NCBI GenBank assembly: GCA_021463145.1
Contig: JAJTWZ010000002.1
Location: forward strand, 62,001-126,000
Direction of reading: 5' to 3'
Source: Blastocatellia bacterium
GTDB lineage: Bacteria > Acidobacteriota > Blastocatellia > UBA7656 > JADIYM01
Length of the DNA stretch: 64,000 bases
The translations under genes and the position numbers were made by a program. This document shows positions 47,671-57,279 of the stretch, in pieces. Every line of letters begins with the position of its first letter. The first letter of the stretch is position 1. The notes below the pieces were generated by a model. It did not search any database, was not told the origin of the DNA, and saw only the letters and a list, made by a program, of their open reading frames with translations.

Positions 47671-50600
47671 CTACTTCACCCAGAGGCTCTCATAGGCCAC
47701 GCTGGGATACGTGTAAGACGTAATGGCGAGCCCCTCGAGCTCGGGCCGCGCGATGCGGTAGTTGCGCGGATGGAAAAGCGGCAAAAGGACGGCCTCGCGG
47801 ATAAGAAGATCCTCCATCTGCCGGTAAACGCCGTGTCGAACGCTCGGGTCGGTCTCGATCCGCCCACGCTCGACGAGTGCATCGAGCTGCTTCGATCCAA
47901 GCATCGCGCCCAGCACGCCGTCCTCCGAGTGCAGAAGTCCGCGCGCAAAGCTGTCCGCATCCGGGTAATCCGCAACCCAGGCGTTTATCACCATGTCGAC
48001 CGATCCACTGCTCTGGGCGTGGAAGAGCTCATCGGGAGAAACCGTCTCCAGGTTTACGCGCGCTCCCATCCTCTTCATCGTTTCCAGCAGTTCTGTGGTG
48101 AGATCCAGATAACGGCTTGTGAATATCGCGTTGGTTACGGCAGTGAGCTCTATCGGCTCGTCCAGAATCCGCGGCAGCGCCCCGGACCCGGTCGTCCCTC
48201 TTGGAGTTTCATAGCCGAGAAGTCCAGGTGGAATCAGCCCGTGCGCCGGCATCGTGAATCGCCCCAGCACGCGTCTGACGATCGAGGCTGTATCGATTGC
48301 CGACGTCAACCACCTGCGAACATCGACATCGGCAAGCGGCCCGCGATGAGTGTTGAACGTGACGAAAGACGACGACAGGCGCGGCATTTCGCGATAACAC
48401 GACGCGAAGTCAGAGTCGTGCCGCAGGGAATCGACGTCTGCAGTCGAGAGATCGGTTGCCAACGAGAGCCGGCCCGCACGGAACTCTCCGAGAATCTGGC
48501 CGGAAGTAAGGCCAAATATGAAAACGAGCCCATCGGATTTCGGATACCCCGCTCTCCAGTAATCGGGATTCCTTTCGAGCTCGAGGCGGCGTCCCGGATC
48601 GAACTGGAGCACGCGAAACGGTCCGGTTCCGACGCACGTTTCACGCCAGCTCGTGTCGAATCCGCTGCTCCCTTCGGGGATGATCGCGAGCGCGGCGTTT
48701 GTCAGCATCACGGAGAAAAGAAGCAGCGGCATCTCGAGCTCGATCGTGAACTCGACCGCCGAGAGAATGCGAAATCCCTCCAGATCGCCGGCTTCGCCTT
48801 CGATCATTGCCCTGGCACCGCGTATGGGCAGCAGAAGTCGGCGGTTCGTTCCGTTTGGATCGAGCAGGAATCGCTCGAACGTGTAACGGACATCGCGTGA
48901 AGTCAGGCGCCGGCCGTCGTGAAAACGCACGTCGTCGCGCAGGTGGAACCTGAAGCGCCGGCCTCCTTCCTCCACTTGAAACGCCGCAGCGAGCCAGGGG
49001 ACGACCCGCGCGCCCTCGATGACGCGCGTAAGCGTCTCGAATATGTTTGGAATTACCTCTCCGTGACTGAGAGTTGAGATGTAGGACGGATCGAGCGACT
49101 CGATCTTCGTCGCTCCACCGGGCACGTAGATCGTCCCTCCGCTGGAACGGCGCGGTGCGACCGGTGTGGAATCGCCGGACTCACTCGCCTTTCCGACCTC
49201 GGCGTAGTTCACGCACGGAGCGTTTCCGCGCACGCGTATGCCTCGAACCAGACTCGACGACAGCCGGTAGTTCACCTCGTGGAATAGCGGCACGATGATT
49301 CCACCATCGAGCAATGCGTGCTCGAACTTTCGGTACAACGTCTCCCGGATGCCGGCAGAGCGCTCCGCTCTTGCTTCCTCCGCAATCGCGTCCGTCTCGG
49401 GTGACGAGAAGAAGTTCCTGAGGATGCCAACCTGCGAATGGAAGAGTCCGTAAGTGAAATTGTCGGGATCGTCGTAGTCGGCGTTCCACCTGAGCACGAT
49501 CAAGTCCACACCGCCTCCCGAATTCAGAGCGCGAGCATAGCTGTCTTCGTCGGGAGTCACGTCCAGGACCTGCACGCCGAGGTCGCGCCATGCACCGAAG
49601 AGCGCGCGGAGCAACTCGCCATAACGGCCGGACAACCCCGGTGGAATTGCTGCCGATACGCGCATCGGCGCCGTGAACCCGTGACTCGTCATCTGCGCCA
49701 GCGCCTGATCGATGGAAATCGGGGTTCGCCGCCGGCCCGGATCGTGACCCAGCATTCCCGGGGGGATCAGGCCAGTCGCAGGCACGGCAAACCGGCCCAT
49801 CGACTGCCAGATCAGGTCCTGGGTCCGCACAACTCCAGCAAGCGCGCGCCGGGCGGAAACATCTCGGAAGAGCTCGCTCTGCAAGTTGAACACCACGAGT
49901 GCCACGTTTTTCCGAGGCGCTTCGCTCAACTGCGCACGGCTGCGCTGGTCACGAAGAATCCTATCGAGATCGTCGGTCAACAGATCGTGAACGATGTCCA
50001 ACTGCCCAGCCCGGAATCGCGCAGCAAGTTCGCCCGGCGTCAGCCGTGTCTGGAACTCAATCCGGTCGATGGGCGTCGGCGCACCGCCCCAATACGATTC
50101 GTTGCGAGCAAGGACGATTCTCTTCGGCTCGGCCGACTCCACGCGGAACCGGCCGGTGCCGAGTATGGCCTCCGTCCCGTCTTCGTTTCTGGTCACGCGG
50201 ACGATTCCGGCGCCCGGATCCGACAACAGCGTCGGATAGATAGGCACGGTTTCGGTCAACTTGATCTCGACTTGCGAATCTGACCTGACAACTACTCCTG
50301 CCAGATGCTCGGCTTCGCCTCGGGCAAACTCGGTCGCACCAACCACCGTGGCCACGATTGCACTTGGCGAATCGGGGTCGATGCGGATAGCGCGTTCGAA
50401 CGTCAGGCGAACGTCGTCGGCCGTAAGCGGCTCGCCGTTCGAGAAGCGCACGTCCGAGCGCAATGAGATGAAAATCGATCGGCCCCCGTCGCGCAATTCC
50501 CACTTCTCACCGATGAGCGGCTGGATCGTTCCCTGCTCGTCGGTCGAGAAGAGACATTCGAAGACGCTGGAGAGAACCTCCTCCTCATCGACCGTCGTGA

Positions 50601-53343
50601 TCGCGGACGGCTCACGCGCATCGACGCGGCCCGGCATCCCTACGCACAACGTGCCGCCGACTGGCAATTCAACCTCCGGCGCCGGGCCCTCGGGACGCAA
50701 CAGTTCGATCTCTTCAAGGTATTCACGCGCCGCGTCGTACTCGCCGCGAAGATTTGCAACGGTTGCGCCCAGCGACAGCAACCGCGACCGCGCTTCCTGA
50801 TCGCCAATCGATCGCGCCACTTCCAGACCGCGGTCTACCCAACGTCGCGTTTCTTCAATCCTCCTTCCCTCCCACGCGGTCTCTGCTGCAAACAGAAATG
50901 CAGCGACCAGTCGAGGCGTGTTTCGTTCGCGCTCGAAGATGCGTATCGCGCGCTCGACTTCACGAACGGCGCCCTCGATGTTCCCCTCTATCCGCCAGGC
51001 TCCCGAGAGCAGAAGGCGCGCTTCGCCCTCGAGCGACCGGTCGCCGTTCCATTCGTCATCTTCCAGAAACTCGAGCGCCGTCCGCGCCGACAGAATCGCC
51101 TCCTCGGTCGAGAACGCATCGAGCGACTTTCGTGCTGCCTTGAGGCCGTACTCGACGGCCTTGTCAGCGACGTCGCCGTGCGAATAGTGGTGCGCGAGTG
51201 AAGCCCAGAAACGCTCCTTCCCGCCATTGCGGGCGTCCGTCCATTCGGCGTAGCGGCGATGCAGACTGCGCCGCTTCCGGCGCGAGAGCCCGGCATAGAG
51301 CGCTTCGCGCACTACGCCGCTCGCAAAAGACATCCGGTCACCGCGCGACTCGCGTTCCTCTTCGAGCATTCCCTGACGAAGAAGACGATCGACGGCGTCT
51401 TCGATGTCGGCGCCGCGACCGTCGGCGAGGGCCTCCAGGTCGCGATACTCGAACGTTCTTCCGAGAACAGCCGCCATCGATAGTATCTCGCGGTCGTTCT
51501 CGTCGAGCCGCTCGATCTGCTTCTCGACGACCTGCTGGATCGTCTCTGGAAGCGCGTCGCTCGTAAGTCCCATTTCACTTGACAGCGACAGGGTCCCGAC
51601 GTCGTCCTCGGCAATCCCGCCCGAGTCGACTAGCGACCTCACCAGTTCCTTCGTGAAGAACGGATTGCCTTCAGTCGCGTCGAACAGAGTCCGCGAGAGC
51701 GAGTCGCCGAGGCGTCCGGATCCGATCAGGGCCTCAACGAACGCCCGGTGCTCGATGGCAGTCATCGGACCAAGCAGAAGGTGCACGAAACGCCGGTCAC
51801 CGTGAAAACTGTCCAGCAGGCGCGAAATCGCGTGACGGCGATCGACGTCGCCGGTTCGGTAAGTCCCGATGATGAATGTCGGCGTCGGACCGAGGCGGCG
51901 GACGATGTACTGAAGCGCCTCGATCGACACATCGGCATCGTGAAGGTCCTCGAGCAGAAGAACGAGCGGGCGACCACTCGAAATCCGCGCGATGACTCGC
52001 GCAAGCAGTTCGAAGATCGCCGTCCGGTCGTCCACGCGCCGAACGCGGCTGTGATCGGCCTTCGAGTCGGCAGACGCCGAGCGGATGTCGCCGATCTCGG
52101 CCAGCACCGGGAAAAGATAGGCGAGTTCTGGGGCGAGGTCGGAGAAGTCGGCAATCTCGGTCGACGAAGACGCGGTCTCTCGCGAACGGAAGTACTCCTG
52201 AATTGCTTCGCAGAAACCCTGGAACGGAAACGACCTATCCAGCTCGACGAAGCGACCATGCAGGACATGGATACGCCGAGCCTTTGCAAGCCTCTCGATT
52301 TCCTCGAGCAGCCGGCTCTTGCCGATACCGGGTTCGCCGCCCACGATCGCGATCTGGCACTCACCGTTAACCGCCGCATTCAAGCGATGCTGCAACTCGG
52401 TAAGCTCGCGGTCACGGCCGGTAAACGGCGCCAATTCGCGCTGGACCGGTTCGGGACGCGACAGTCGTGTCGATGCCATCGCAATCGGCCGCTGACGGTC
52501 ATCATCGTTGAGTCCCAGCCGGTAACGCGCCAGGGCGTCCGCCACTTCACGCGCCGTCTGGGGGCGCCCGGACGGTTCGCGCGCGAGGCACCGCATCGCG
52601 ATCTGCTCGAGTTCGAAGTCGACATCGGCCCCGCGCTGCGTTGGAGGCTGCGGGTTCTCGTGCACGATGCGGTAGAGGACCGACTGCACTTCTCCGGCGA
52701 ATGGCGGTTCGCCAAGCAGGCACTCGTAGAGAACAGTCCCGAAAGAGTAGATGTCGGAGCGCGCGTCGACTTCACTCGTGGCTGAAACCTGCTCGGGGCT
52801 GAAGTACGAGACCGTTCCGATTATCGTGCCCGAATGCGTAATCCGGGTGAGCTGGCTTTCGAGCGACGCGCGCGCAAGGCCGAAATCCATGATCCGCACG
52901 CGCAGGTTGTCGTTCTCCGTGCGCCAGACCATGATGTTCTCTGGCTTGATGTCGCGATGGACGACGCCCTGGCTGTGGCTGTAGTCGAGTGCGTCCGCTA
53001 CTTGCGAAGCGAGGTCCACGACGTCCCCGAGGCGCAACGAGCGCTCGCGCAGAAGCACGCGAAGATTCGTGCCGCCTATGACGGGCATCACGAAGAACAG
53101 CGAGCCTTCGTGGCGTCCAATGTCGTAGACCGTCACGATCGCCGGGTGATCCATCCTAGCGACGACCTGCGCCTCGCGCTGGAACCGAAGCTCGGCGTCG
53201 GGAGTAAGCATTGTCGGCGGCACGACCTTGATGGCGACCTCGCGATCGAGCAGCGGGTCACGGGCGCGATACACGACGCCCATTCCGCCTCGGCCAAGTT
53301 CGCCGACAATCTCGTAGCGGTCCGCCAGTCTGGTGCCTATCAT
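47671..53343 (-). CDS. Ser/Thr kinase - STAND ATPase - double solute-binding-protein fusion
   Basis: 1890 aa. Domains in order: kinase (about 10-275; Lys39, HRDIKPEN at 129-136, DFG at 153-155), STAND/AAA-type ATPase (about 305-600; Walker A GGEPGIGKS at 335-343, Walker B LVLLLEDLHDAD near 460-471), helical/TPR-like region (about 690-885), then two complete copies of an extracellular solute-binding protein family 5 domain (about 897-1375 and 1402-1890). Each has the family's ADDVRLTFERA or SRDVRYTFERF, GTGRFRV or GTGPFRV, and LDIV / IPPGLLGY segments. No signal peptide or membrane segment, so the binding domains should be cytoplasmic. SD gggaga precedes the ATG. Cytoplasmic family-5 domains are known in the regulator SgrR. 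Confidence 0.88.
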   Translation of the reverse strand: MIGTRLADRYEIVGELGRGGMGVVYRARDPLLDREVAIKVVPPTMLTPDAELRFQREAQVVARMDHPAIVTVYDIGRHEGSLFFVMPVIGGTNLRVLLRERSLRLGDVVDLASQVADALDYSHSQGVVHRDIKPENIMVWRTENDNLRVRIMDFGLARASLESQLTRITHSGTIIGTVSYFSPEQVSATSEVDARSDIYSFGTVLYECLLGEPPFAGEVQSVLYRIVHENPQPPTQRGADVDFELEQIAMRCLAREPSGRPQTAREVADALARYRLGLNDDDRQRPIAMASTRLSRPEPVQRELAPFTGRDRELTELQHRLNAAVNGECQIAIVGGEPGIGKSRLLEEIERLAKARRIHVLHGRFVELDRSFPFQGFCEAIQEYFRSRETASSSTEIADFSDLAPELAYLFPVLAEIGDIRSASADSKADHSRVRRVDDRTAIFELLARVIARISSGRPLVLLLEDLHDADVSIEALQYIVRRLGPTPTFIIGTYRTGDVDRRHAISRLLDSFHGDRRFVHLLLGPMTAIEHRAFVEALIGSGRLGDSLSRTLFDATEGNPFFTKELVRSLVDSGGIAEDDVGTLSLSSEMGLTSDALPETIQQVVEKQIERLDENDREILSMAAVLGRTFEYRDLEALADGRGADIEDAVDRLLRQGMLEEERESRGDRMSFASGVVREALYAGLSRRKRRSLHRRYAEWTDARNGGKERFWASLAHHYSHGDVADKAVEYGLKAARKSLDAFSTEEAILSARTALEFLEDDEWNGDRSLEGEARLLLSGAWRIEGNIEGAVREVERAIRIFERERNTPRLVAAFLFAAETAWEGRRIEETRRWVDRGLEVARSIGDQEARSRLLSLGATVANLRGEYDAAREYLEEIELLRPEGPAPEVELPVGGTLCVGMPGRVDAREPSAITTVDEEEVLSSVFECLFSTDEQGTIQPLIGEKWELRDGGRSIFISLRSDVRFSNGEPLTADDVRLTFERAIRIDPDSPSAIVATVVGATEFARGEAEHLAGVVVRSDSQVEIKLTETVPIYPTLLSDPGAGIVRVTRNEDGTEAILGTGRFRVESAEPKRIVLARNESYWGGAPTPIDRIEFQTRLTPGELAARFRAGQLDIVHDLLTDDLDRILRDQRSRAQLSEAPRKNVALVVFNLQSELFRDVSARRALAGVVRTQDLIWQSMGRFAVPATGLIPPGMLGHDPGRRRTPISIDQALAQMTSHGFTAPMRVSAAIPPGLSGRYGELLRALFGAWRDLGVQVLDVTPDEDSYARALNSGGGVDLIVLRWNADYDDPDNFTYGLFHSQVGILRNFFSSPETDAIAEEARAERSAGIRETLYRKFEHALLDGGIIVPLFHEVNYRLSSSLVRGIRVRGNAPCVNYAEVGKASESGDSTPVAPRRSSGGTIYVPGGATKIESLDPSYISTLSHGEVIPNIFETLTRVIEGARVVPWLAAAFQVEEGGRRFRFHLRDDVRFHDGRRLTSRDVRYTFERFLLDPNGTNRRLLLPIRGARAMIEGEAGDLEGFRILSAVEFTIELEMPLLLFSVMLTNAALAIIPEGSSGFDTSWRETCVGTGPFRVLQFDPGRRLELERNPDYWRAGYPKSDGLVFIFGLTSGQILGEFRAGRLSLATDLSTADVDSLRHDSDFASCYREMPRLSSSFVTFNTHRGPLADVDVRRWLTSAIDTASIVRRVLGRFTMPAHGLIPPGLLGYETPRGTTGSGALPRILDEPIELTAVTNAIFTSRYLDLTTELLETMKRMGARVNLETVSPDELFHAQSSGSVDMVINAWVADYPDADSFARGLLHSEDGVLGAMLGSKQLDALVERGRIETDPSVRHGVYRQMEDLLIREAVLLPLFHPRNYRIARPELEGLAITSYTYPSVAYESLWVK

Positions 53344-53451
53344 GGCTCTCCCAAACCGCCCAAGGACACGAGTTCCGCATCGAAGGCGGAACTCGCGTCC
53401 CCTTCCAGATGAATCGTGCAGTGGATCAAAAGGAGTCTACGGGAAACGCCG

Positions 53452-53469
53452 GCACCAGCCGGCTGGTGC
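53452..53469. repeat. 18-bp perfect palindrome
   Basis: GCACCAGCCGGCTGGTGC reads the same on both strands. It is about 110 nt upstream of the kinase fusion start and could be an operator or a small hairpin. Confidence 0.35.
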
Positions 53470-53493
53470 GGGCACCTACCCGCGACTTCCGGC

Positions 53494-53520
53494 AACAACG
53501 GCCACCCAGCGGGGTGGCCG
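53494..53520 (-). terminator. Terminator of tRNA-Arg
   Basis: A perfect 9-bp stem (cggccaccc / gggtggccg, 4-nt loop) followed on the minus strand by TTGTTG, 13 nt after the tRNA 3' end. Confidence 0.7.
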
Positions 53521-53532
53521 TATCACCCGAAG

Positions 53533-53606
<74 letters not shown>

Positions 53607-53617
53607 AAGCCGCGTCG

Positions 53618-53647
53618 ATGATACGCGCCGCAAAAACTGTTTGTCCA
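53618..53647 (-). promoter_or_regulatory. Sigma-70 promoter for tRNA-Arg
   Basis: On the minus strand, TGGACA (-35, 53642-53647, 5 of 6), 18-nt spacer, TATCAT (-10, 53618-53623, 5 of 6). The predicted start is about 5 nt before the mature tRNA, as in other single tRNA genes. Confidence 0.5.
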
Positions 53648-53667
53648 TAGAGGACTCCGCGGGCTCC

Positions 53668-55839
53668 CTATTCGACGCTATCGCTCCGAACGAGGGAAAG
53701 GAAGTGCTCTTGAACGTTCATCGGCGCCTTGTCGGCAGGGATGGTGATCCGCTCGTAGGCGCCCTCGCCGTCGAGCACCCTGGACTTAACCGTATCGAGC
53801 AGATAGGCGTCGAGAATCTTCGTGATTCGCTTCCGAGCCTTCGGCTCTTCCACCGGAAAAACCGTCTCGACGCGCCGGTCGAGGTTTCGGTTCATCCAGT
53901 CGGCGCTCCCGAGGTAGATCTCGTCCTTGCCGTCGTTGTGGAACAGAAATATCCGGCTGTGCTCGAGGAATCGCCCGACGATCGACCGAACGCGGATGTT
54001 CTCGCTGATACCCGGGATTCCAGGGCGCAAACAGCAGACCCCGCGGACGATCAGCTCGATCTCGACGCCCGCCTGCGACGCGTCATAGAGCGCTCGAATG
54101 ATGCGCGTGTCCGTGAGGCTGTTTATCTTCGCGACGATCCGGCCCTTCTTGCCGGCGCGGCAATGGTCGGCCTCGCGACGGATGAGCCCGATGAACTTCT
54201 CGCGAAGGGCGACGGGCGCCACGAACAGCTTGCGGTAGTCGGTCTGCCGCGAATAGCCGGTCAGAAAATTGAAGAGTTCCGTTGCATCGGCGCCGATTTC
54301 CGGGTTCGAAGTGAGCAGGCCGATGTCGGTGTAGATCCGCGCCGTCGCCGGATTGTAGTTTCCGGTACCGAGGTGGACGTAACGCCGCAACCCGTCTCCT
54401 TCCTGTCGAACGACCAGTGCGAGCTTGCAATGTGTCTTGAGACCGATGAGGCCGTAAACGACGTGCACGCCCGCTCGCTCCATCTTGCGTGCCCAGACGA
54501 TGTTGTTTTCTTCGTCGAAGCGAGCCTTGAGCTCGACGAGAACCGCAACCTGCTTTCCACGCTCGCAAGCGTCCATGAGCGCCTCGACTATCGGCGAGTC
54601 GCCGCTCGTGCGGTAAAGCGTCTGTTTGATTGCCAGCACGTGCGGGTCACGCGCGGCGGCACGGACGAAGTCCACGACTGGCGCGAAAGAGTCGAATGGG
54701 TGATGCAGCACGACGTCCTGCTTCCTGAGCACATCGAAGATGGGTTCGCCGTCGCGCAACACGGCCGGCAGCACGGGTGCGAACGGCTCGTCCTTCAGCG
54801 CCGGAAAGTCGAGCTTGTAGAGCTGCATTAGATCGGCCGGGCTCAAAGGTCCGTCCATTGTGAATACGTCGTCGGATTCGAGTCCGAGCGAGTCAGTCAG
54901 GAACTGCGCCATCTCGGGTGGCATTCCGGTGTCGATCTCCAGCCGTACGCTCGATCCGAATCGACGCCTGCGCAACTGCCGCTCGACCGTCTTGAGCAGA
55001 TCGCCCGCCTCATCCTGTTCGATTTCAAGATCCGCATCACGCGTAACCCGGAATGGATGGATATTCGTGACGTGCATTTCGGGGAACAGCGCCTCTACGT
55101 TGGCCGCGATCACTTCCTCGAGAAATACGAAGGCGTGAGTGTCACCGGATACCGGAAGCAGGCGCGCGACGATCGGCGGCACCTTGAGTCGCGCAAATCG
55201 AGGCTCGTGGGCACCCTTTTCCTTCGGCCGAACCATCATCGCAAGGTTGAGACTGAGGTTCGATATGTAAGGGAACGGGTGACTCGGATCGACGGCGAGC
55301 GGCGTAAGAATCGGGAAGATGTAGCTCTGGAAGTACTGCCGCATCTCCTCCTGCTGCACTGGCGTAAGGTGCTTGTAGCGAAGAATGCGGATGCCGTGCG
55401 AATCGAGTTCCGGGAGTATCTCGTTGACGATGCAGCGAGTGAGCTCGTCCGTCATGGGCCGCAGCTTCTCCGATATCGACTTGAGCTGATTCGCGGGACT
55501 GAGGCCGTCGGGAGATAGTACGGTCACGCCGGCATCGACCTGCTGCATCAGGCCCGACACGCGGATCATGAAGAATTCGTCCAGATTCGTAGAGAATATG
55601 GCGAGGAACTTGAGGCGTTCCAGCAACGGGTTGCCGTGGTCGAGGCCCTCCTCGAGGACTCGGCGGTTGAACTCGATCCAGCTGAGTTCACGGTTGAAGA
55701 GCAGAGTGCCCTCGAGCGAGCCCGTGCTTATGGACGTGTGTCGCGTCTCGTCGAGTGCGGACGTTCCCGTCGAATCATCGAGCGAAGCCGTCTCCGAAGC
55801 GAACGCGGCAGTAGATGTGGCTTTCTTCTCTCGCGTCAT
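53668..55839 (-). CDS. ppk1: Polyphosphate kinase
   Basis: 723 aa from ATG 55839 (SD aggag, 8 nt upstream); the open frame extends 46 codons more, without family similarity. Ppk1 makes polyphosphate from ATP. The N domain starts with [20 protein letters not shown], followed by the head domain and the two phospholipase-D-like catalytic domains: the [20 protein letters not shown] His region, [20 protein letters not shown], and [20 protein letters not shown], which holds the phosphorylated His region. A Ser/Thr-rich tail of about 35 residues precedes the N domain. Likely works with Ppx (7297). Confidence 0.96.
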   Translation of the reverse strand: MTREKKATSTAAFASETASLDDSTGTSALDETRHTSISTGSLEGTLLFNRELSWIEFNRRVLEEGLDHGNPLLERLKFLAIFSTNLDEFFMIRVSGLMQQVDAGVTVLSPDGLSPANQLKSISEKLRPMTDELTRCIVNEILPELDSHGIRILRYKHLTPVQQEEMRQYFQSYIFPILTPLAVDPSHPFPYISNLSLNLAMMVRPKEKGAHEPRFARLKVPPIVARLLPVSGDTHAFVFLEEVIAANVEALFPEMHVTNIHPFRVTRDADLEIEQDEAGDLLKTVERQLRRRRFGSSVRLEIDTGMPPEMAQFLTDSLGLESDDVFTMDGPLSPADLMQLYKLDFPALKDEPFAPVLPAVLRDGEPIFDVLRKQDVVLHHPFDSFAPVVDFVRAAARDPHVLAIKQTLYRTSGDSPIVEALMDACERGKQVAVLVELKARFDEENNIVWARKMERAGVHVVYGLIGLKTHCKLALVVRQEGDGLRRYVHLGTGNYNPATARIYTDIGLLTSNPEIGADATELFNFLTGYSRQTDYRKLFVAPVALREKFIGLIRREADHCRAGKKGRIVAKINSLTDTRIIRALYDASQAGVEIELIVRGVCCLRPGIPGISENIRVRSIVGRFLEHSRIFLFHNDGKDEIYLGSADWMNRNLDRRVETVFPVEEPKARKRITKILDAYLLDTVKSRVLDGEGAYERITIPADKAPMNVQEHFLSLVRSDSVE

Positions 55840-56001
55840 TCGGTGGCTCCTAGTCGATACGAATTGCCCGCGAGGTTGCAGTCTACCGCAGCCGGCCAGG
55901 CGCGTGAAGCGCACCTTCCAACCCTGCTTGGACCGGCCCGTGAAGGCCGCCTGGAGTTTCAACCCGCGGACGTGCAACCAGTGTTGGGGCCGGCACAGGG
56001 C

Positions 56002-57180
56002 TTAGGCGACTACCGACTCGAAGCGGTGCTTCAGGTCCAGCAACGGCCGCTCGACATACCGGAAAGAAATTGCCGCGACGCAGAATGCGCAGAACAAGTA
56101 GGTAACCAATGAAAGCACCCAGGGCGGCTCTTTTCCAGCGAGGATCACGGTCAGAGGCGTGCTCACAGCCACCGCGATCGGCGCGTGCCAGAGGTAAATG
56201 CCGTATGAGCGTCGCCCGACCCAGACCATAGGTATCGACGCCAGGCACCGACAGATCGTGCTATGCGGATTGCATAGGATCCAGCCGATGACCGTTGCCG
56301 ATGCCAGCGCCACGACCGTGAACAGCCCGAAATAAAGTTGCCATCTCGCCTCGGGCATCGTCAGAGCCACAAGCGCCAGCAAGCCCGCCGACCCCACTGC
56401 TCCCGATGCGAAAGTCCTGCGGTAGCTGGCGATTCGATTCAACGCTCCGCTCACGGCCAGGACGCCGAGAATGCAGCCGACGAGCAGAGTGTCGGCGCGC
56501 GTATCCGAGCCATTGTACAAACGCTCCAGGTTGCACTCGCCTCCGGTGAACATCACGGCTCGCGCCCCGGCCGAAAGTAATACCCCAATCGTGAGAATGG
56601 TTAGAAGCCCACGGGTCCGCATTCCGGCCCCCAACAGAATCGTAAGAGCGAGTGGCCACAACAGGTAGAACTGTTCCTCGACGGCGAGCGACCACATGGG
56701 CGCCAACTGGTCCATCGGAAGCAGGCAGTAGGCCTGTACCCAGTTCGTCGAGTAGAGCAGCGTGACGAGGGCCTGCCAGCACGTGCGCCGGGCCTCAACC
56801 TCCGGAAAGGCCATCCAGGAGTATCCGCACCAGGCCACCAGCATAACGATCAGCGCCGGTGCGAGGCGCAATGCACGGCGCGCATAGAATCTCCGCAGGC
56901 TGATCGTCGAGGCCTGATTGAATTCCCGGAAAAGCAGAGTCGTGATCAGAAATCCGCTTAGTACGAAAAAGATGTCGACACCGATCCATCCGCCCCACAA
57001 AACCCCTCGTTGCCATCCCGGTATTGGAGCGTGCCTGAGCAGGACGGCAAGGATTGCTATGGCGCGAATCCCATCCAACTCGGGCCGATAACCAAGCCTG
57101 AACGGAGCTTCCGCCGGCCTGGCAACTCCCCTTTCGGGTGGAGAATTACCTGCCTCCGGCCGCTCCGAGTCACGTGCCAT
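56002..57180 (-). CDS. Acyltransferase 3 family membrane protein
   Basis: 392 aa with about ten membrane segments. The family start motif is present after a cytoplasmic stretch (PELDGIRAIAILAVLLRHAP, about 35-54), with the catalytic-type His in LLRH and the R-x10-H spacing typical of OafA/NodX proteins. VDIFFVLSGFLITTLL (about 70-85) is the second conserved segment. These enzymes acetylate or acylate surface polysaccharides. Last gene of the set 60425 to 56002, 99 nt after the phosphatase-superfamily gene. Confidence 0.88.
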   Translation of the reverse strand: MARDSERPEAGNSPPERGVARPAEAPFRLGYRPELDGIRAIAILAVLLRHAPIPGWQRGVLWGGWIGVDIFFVLSGFLITTLLFREFNQASTISLRRFYARRALRLAPALIVMLVAWCGYSWMAFPEVEARRTCWQALVTLLYSTNWVQAYCLLPMDQLAPMWSLAVEEQFYLLWPLALTILLGAGMRTRGLLTILTIGVLLSAGARAVMFTGGECNLERLYNGSDTRADTLLVGCILGVLAVSGALNRIASYRRTFASGAVGSAGLLALVALTMPEARWQLYFGLFTVVALASATVIGWILCNPHSTICRCLASIPMVWVGRRSYGIYLWHAPIAVAVSTPLTVILAGKEPPWVLSLVTYLFCAFCVAAISFRYVERPLLDLKHRFESVVA

Positions 57181-57279
57181 CCGGGAATCCTAGCACGCCG
57201 GCTGCGTACGATTGGCGGCAGGCCCGGCAGGCAGATGCAGGGCGATTCCACTCAGACGATGAAAGGAAAATACGCAGGT

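Noticed and set aside
47770-48900. 376-codon open frame antisense to the kinase fusion
   Set aside because: Shadow of the second solute-binding domain; no family features.
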